Source: Gemmatimonadetes bacterium SCN 70-22
GTDB taxonomy: Bacteria; Gemmatimonadota; Gemmatimonadetes; Gemmatimonadales; Gemmatimonadaceae
Assembly (NCBI GenBank): GCA_001724275.1
Contig: MEDZ01000027.1
Coordinates: 1 to 64,000 of the forward strand
DNA length: 64,000 nt
Reading direction: 5' to 3'
Numbering within the stretch: position 1 is the first letter of the stretch; each line of letters opens with the position of its first letter. The notes beneath the pieces were generated by a model that was given only the letters and a program-made list of their open reading frames with translations, searched no databases and was not told where the DNA came from. The position numbers were made by a program, and so were the translations under genes. This document shows, one piece after another, positions 61,997 through 64,000 of the stretch.

Positions 61997-64000
61997 TTGT
62001 CCCTCCCCCGCGCCGCCGTCACCCGCCCCGTCTCGACGATCGCCTCCGTCCTCGCGGTCGTCCTGCTCGGCTCGGTCTCCCTCGGCCGCACGCCGGTCTC
62101 CCTCCTCCCCGACGTCCAGCTCCCCGTCCTCACCATCCGGACGCTCTACACAGGGGCCGCCGCCGAGGAAGTCTCGCGCTTCATCGCCGAGCCGGTGGAG
62201 GAGGCCATCGCCGCCACCCCGGGGCTGGTGGAGCTGCGCTCCGTGAGCCGCAACGGCGAGGCGACGACGACGGCGCGCTTCGCCTGGGGGACGGACATGC
62301 AGACGACGCTGCTCAACGTGCGCGAGCGGCTGGACAACGCCCGCTCACAGCTCCCCGAGCGCGCCGAGCGCCCCACCCTCCTCACCAGCGACCCGGGGGA
62401 GCGACCGATCGCGGTGCTCTCGATGTCGCTCGCCGGCGACATGCGGCAGCTGGCCCGCACCGCGGAAGACGTGCACGCGCGCCGCCTGGAGCAGATCGCC
62501 GGGGTGGCCTCGGTCGCCGTCGTCGGGGCGCCGGAGGACGAGGTCCGCATCGAGGTCGACCCGGCGCGCATGCGCGCCCTGGGGCTCACGCCTAACGATG
62601 TTTCGGCCGCCGTCCGTGCCGCCAACGTGAGCGGCGTCGGCGGGACGATACGGCGCGGGCAGTTCCGCTTCTCGGTGCGCACCCTCACGGAGTTCCGCAC
62701 GCCGGACGAGATCCGCGACGTCCCCGTGGGCCCTCCCGGGAGCGGGATCACCCTCAAGGACCTGGCCACCGTCACCACGACGATCGCCGACCCCAAGACC
62801 CTCACCCGCTTCGACGGCAAGCCGGCGGTGGGGCTCGTGGTCTACAAGGACGCGGGGGCCAACACGGTCGCCGTCACCCGCGAGATCCGGTCGGTGGTCG
62901 CGCAGCTGCAAGGAGAGTTCCCCGCGGTCGCCCTCACGATCGTCGCCGCCCAGGCCGATTTCGTCGTCGACGCCCTGACCAACCTGGGGCAGGAGATCGT
63001 GGTCGGCGGCATCCTGTCCATCCTGGTCATCGTCCTCTTCCTGCGCGACTGGCGCCTCTCGCTCGCCATCGCCACCATGGTCCCGCTCTCGGTCCTGGTC
63101 GCCCTCGTGATCCTCCAGGCGCTGGACGTGACGATCAACGTCCTCTCGCTCGGCGGGCTGGCGCTGGGCGTGGGGCTCCTGGTGGACAACGCCATCGTGG
63201 TGGCGGAAGCGGCGGCCCGCAAGCGCGAGGAGGGGCTCACGCTCTTCGACGCGGCGATCGTCGCCACCGAGGAGGTGAGCGGCCCCCTCATCGCCGGGAC
63301 CCTCACCACGCTCCTCGTCTTCGGCCCCATCATCTTCGTGCGCGGGCTGGCGGCGACCCTCTTCCGCGACCTCTCGCTGGCGGTGGTGACCAGCGTCGGG
63401 GCGTCGCTGATCCTGGCGTTGACGCTGATGCCGGTGATGGTGGTGGGACGAAGACGGGACAGGGGAGGCGGGAGACGGGAGGTCGACGGCGCGCGGCTCA
63501 CGACGCGCGAGCGCAGCGAGCACTCCCGTCTCCCGTCTCCCGACTCCCGCCTGTCGTCCCTCGGCCACTATTTCGAGTCGCTCTACGAGCGCGGCATGCG
63601 CTGGTCGCTCGCCAACCCGCGCCCCATCTTCCTCACCACCATCGCGGTGAGCGCCCTGACGGTCTGGGTCACGATGCGCCTCCCGCGCGAGATCCTGCCG
63701 CAGGTGGACGAGGGGATGGTCGTGGCGGCGTTGCACCTCCCGGAGGGGACCGCCATCGAGGCGACCACGCAGCAGGTGGCGCGCATCGAGGCGGCGGCGC
63801 GGTCGCTGGGGGCGACGGGGATCTACGCCCGCGTCGGCATCGCCACCGACGAGGAGATCCTGGCCGGCGCGGAGCCGGGCTCCTCGGCCACCGCGCAGCT
63901 CCTGGTCCCCGTCCCCGGCGGCGCATCGGCGGCGCGCTTCGCCGACCGCCTGCGCGCGGCGCTCCCCGACCTCGCCCAGGGGGCGCTGGCGCTCGACCTC
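61997..64000 (+). CDS. RND-family efflux pump (AcrB/MdtB-like), runs off the window
   Basis: Partial: 668 codons to the window edge. The start is taken as TTG at 61997 because the sense begins there (SLPRAAVTRPVSTIASVLAVVLLGSVSLGRTPVSLLPD); the CCCGTCT repeats fill the ribosome-binding region, so the start is uncertain. Typical features: the periplasmic porter part DNARSQLPERAERPT, then TM segments LSILVIVLFLRDWRLSLAIA and the proton-relay helix NVLSLGGLALGVGLLVDNAIVVAE with paired acidic residues, then ATLTTLLVF-like helices. After the sixth helix a repeat-encoded insert of about 35 residues occurs before ESLYERGMRWSLANPRP. Confidence 0.9.
   Translation, partial: MSLPRAAVTRPVSTIASVLAVVLLGSVSLGRTPVSLLPDVQLPVLTIRTLYTGAAAEEVSRFIAEPVEEAIAATPGLVELRSVSRNGEATTTARFAWGTDMQTTLLNVRERLDNARSQLPERAERPTLLTSDPGERPIAVLSMSLAGDMRQLARTAEDVHARRLEQIAGVASVAVVGAPEDEVRIEVDPARMRALGLTPNDVSAAVRAANVSGVGGTIRRGQFRFSVRTLTEFRTPDEIRDVPVGPPGSGITLKDLATVTTTIADPKTLTRFDGKPAVGLVVYKDAGANTVAVTREIRSVVAQLQGEFPAVALTIVAAQADFVVDALTNLGQEIVVGGILSILVIVLFLRDWRLSLAIATMVPLSVLVALVILQALDVTINVLSLGGLALGVGLLVDNAIVVAEAAARKREEGLTLFDAAIVATEEVSGPLIAGTLTTLLVFGPIIFVRGLAATLFRDLSLAVVTSVGASLILALTLMPVMVVGRRRDRGGGRREVDGARLTTRERSEHSRLPSPDSRLSSLGHYFESLYERGMRWSLANPRPIFLTTIAVSALTVWVTMRLPREILPQVDEGMVVAALHLPEGTAIEATTQQVARIEAAARSLGATGIYARVGIATDEEILAGAEPGSSATAQLLVPVPGGASAARFADRLRAALPDLAQGALALDL
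63452..63557. repeat. Inverted heptamer-repeat element inside the RND pump gene
   Basis: GA-rich copies (AGACGGGACAGGGGAGGCGG, 63452-63471, and more) face TC-rich copies (CTCCCGTCTCCCGTCTCCC, near 63522-63540). The reading frame stays open across it. It encodes a basic insert (RRRDRGGGRREVDGAR ... SEHSRLPSPDSRLSSL) in the loop between the two membrane halves. Confidence 0.85.

Noticed and set aside
62345-63736. 463-codon minus-strand frame inside the RND pump
   Set aside because: Antisense of an unmistakable RND transporter; no features of its own.

Overview
The window is GC-rich (clearly above 65% by eye) and its gene content points to a free-living Gram-negative bacterium, most likely Gemmatimonadota. 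The reasons are a complete type IV pilus set with a PilQ secretin, many secreted six-bladed beta-propeller and BNR-repeat proteins, a secreted prolyl oligopeptidase and abundant lipoproteins. The phylum is an inference from family content and style; no rRNA gene is present to settle it.

Layout. 0-6.4 kb (minus): trmFO, then an operon aroC-aroK-smg-topA whose genes lie 3 nt apart; aroK looks frameshifted. 6.4-24.7 kb (minus): a type IV pilus region, in transcription order a PilS-like kinase and PilR-like regulator, two paralogous GT-C membrane glycosyltransferases, a GT2 glycosyltransferase, major pilin pilA, minor pilins V/W/X-like, pilMNOPQ and a large lipoprotein. 25-46 kb: mostly housekeeping and single-function genes, including an exported methyltransferase, a CorC/HlyC protein, ArfB, DNA-3-methyladenine glycosylase, a BNR protein/DUF4105/dicarboxylate symporter operon, a dehydratase, HslR, prolyl oligopeptidase, a GntR regulator, TsaC, two 4-TM heme-copper-oxidase-like paralogues flanking a CopD-like protein, and PPK2. 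46-60 kb: an accessory region of lower GC with a VapBC-type toxin-antitoxin, a frameshifted rhomboid, an IS3-family remnant inserted in a beta-propeller gene, an IS256-family remnant, and six or seven secreted beta-propeller genes. 60-64 kb: an HTH protein and an RND efflux pair, the pump gene running off the window.

The most interesting locus is a minus-strand operon at 53.9-56.9 kb: a 57-residue secreted four-cysteine mini-protein with an ideal Shine-Dalgarno and a recognisable promoter, then a beta-propeller lipoprotein, a thioredoxin-fold lipoprotein with a CYYC motif, and a second beta-propeller lipoprotein, the last three with overlapping or near-touching ends. This resembles in outline the NVEALA-peptide/six-bladed-propeller pairs of Bacteroidetes, with an added thiol-disulfide component.

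Two genome-scale sequence habits also stand out. The octamer CGTTAGGC (reverse GCCTAACG) occurs about 25 times, far above composition expectation; it supplies 13 TTA leucine codons and five stop codons and is nearly absent from the accessory region. Inverted GA/TC-rich tandem-repeat elements built on the heptamer CCCGTCT occur three times, once inside the RND pump coding sequence without breaking its frame.
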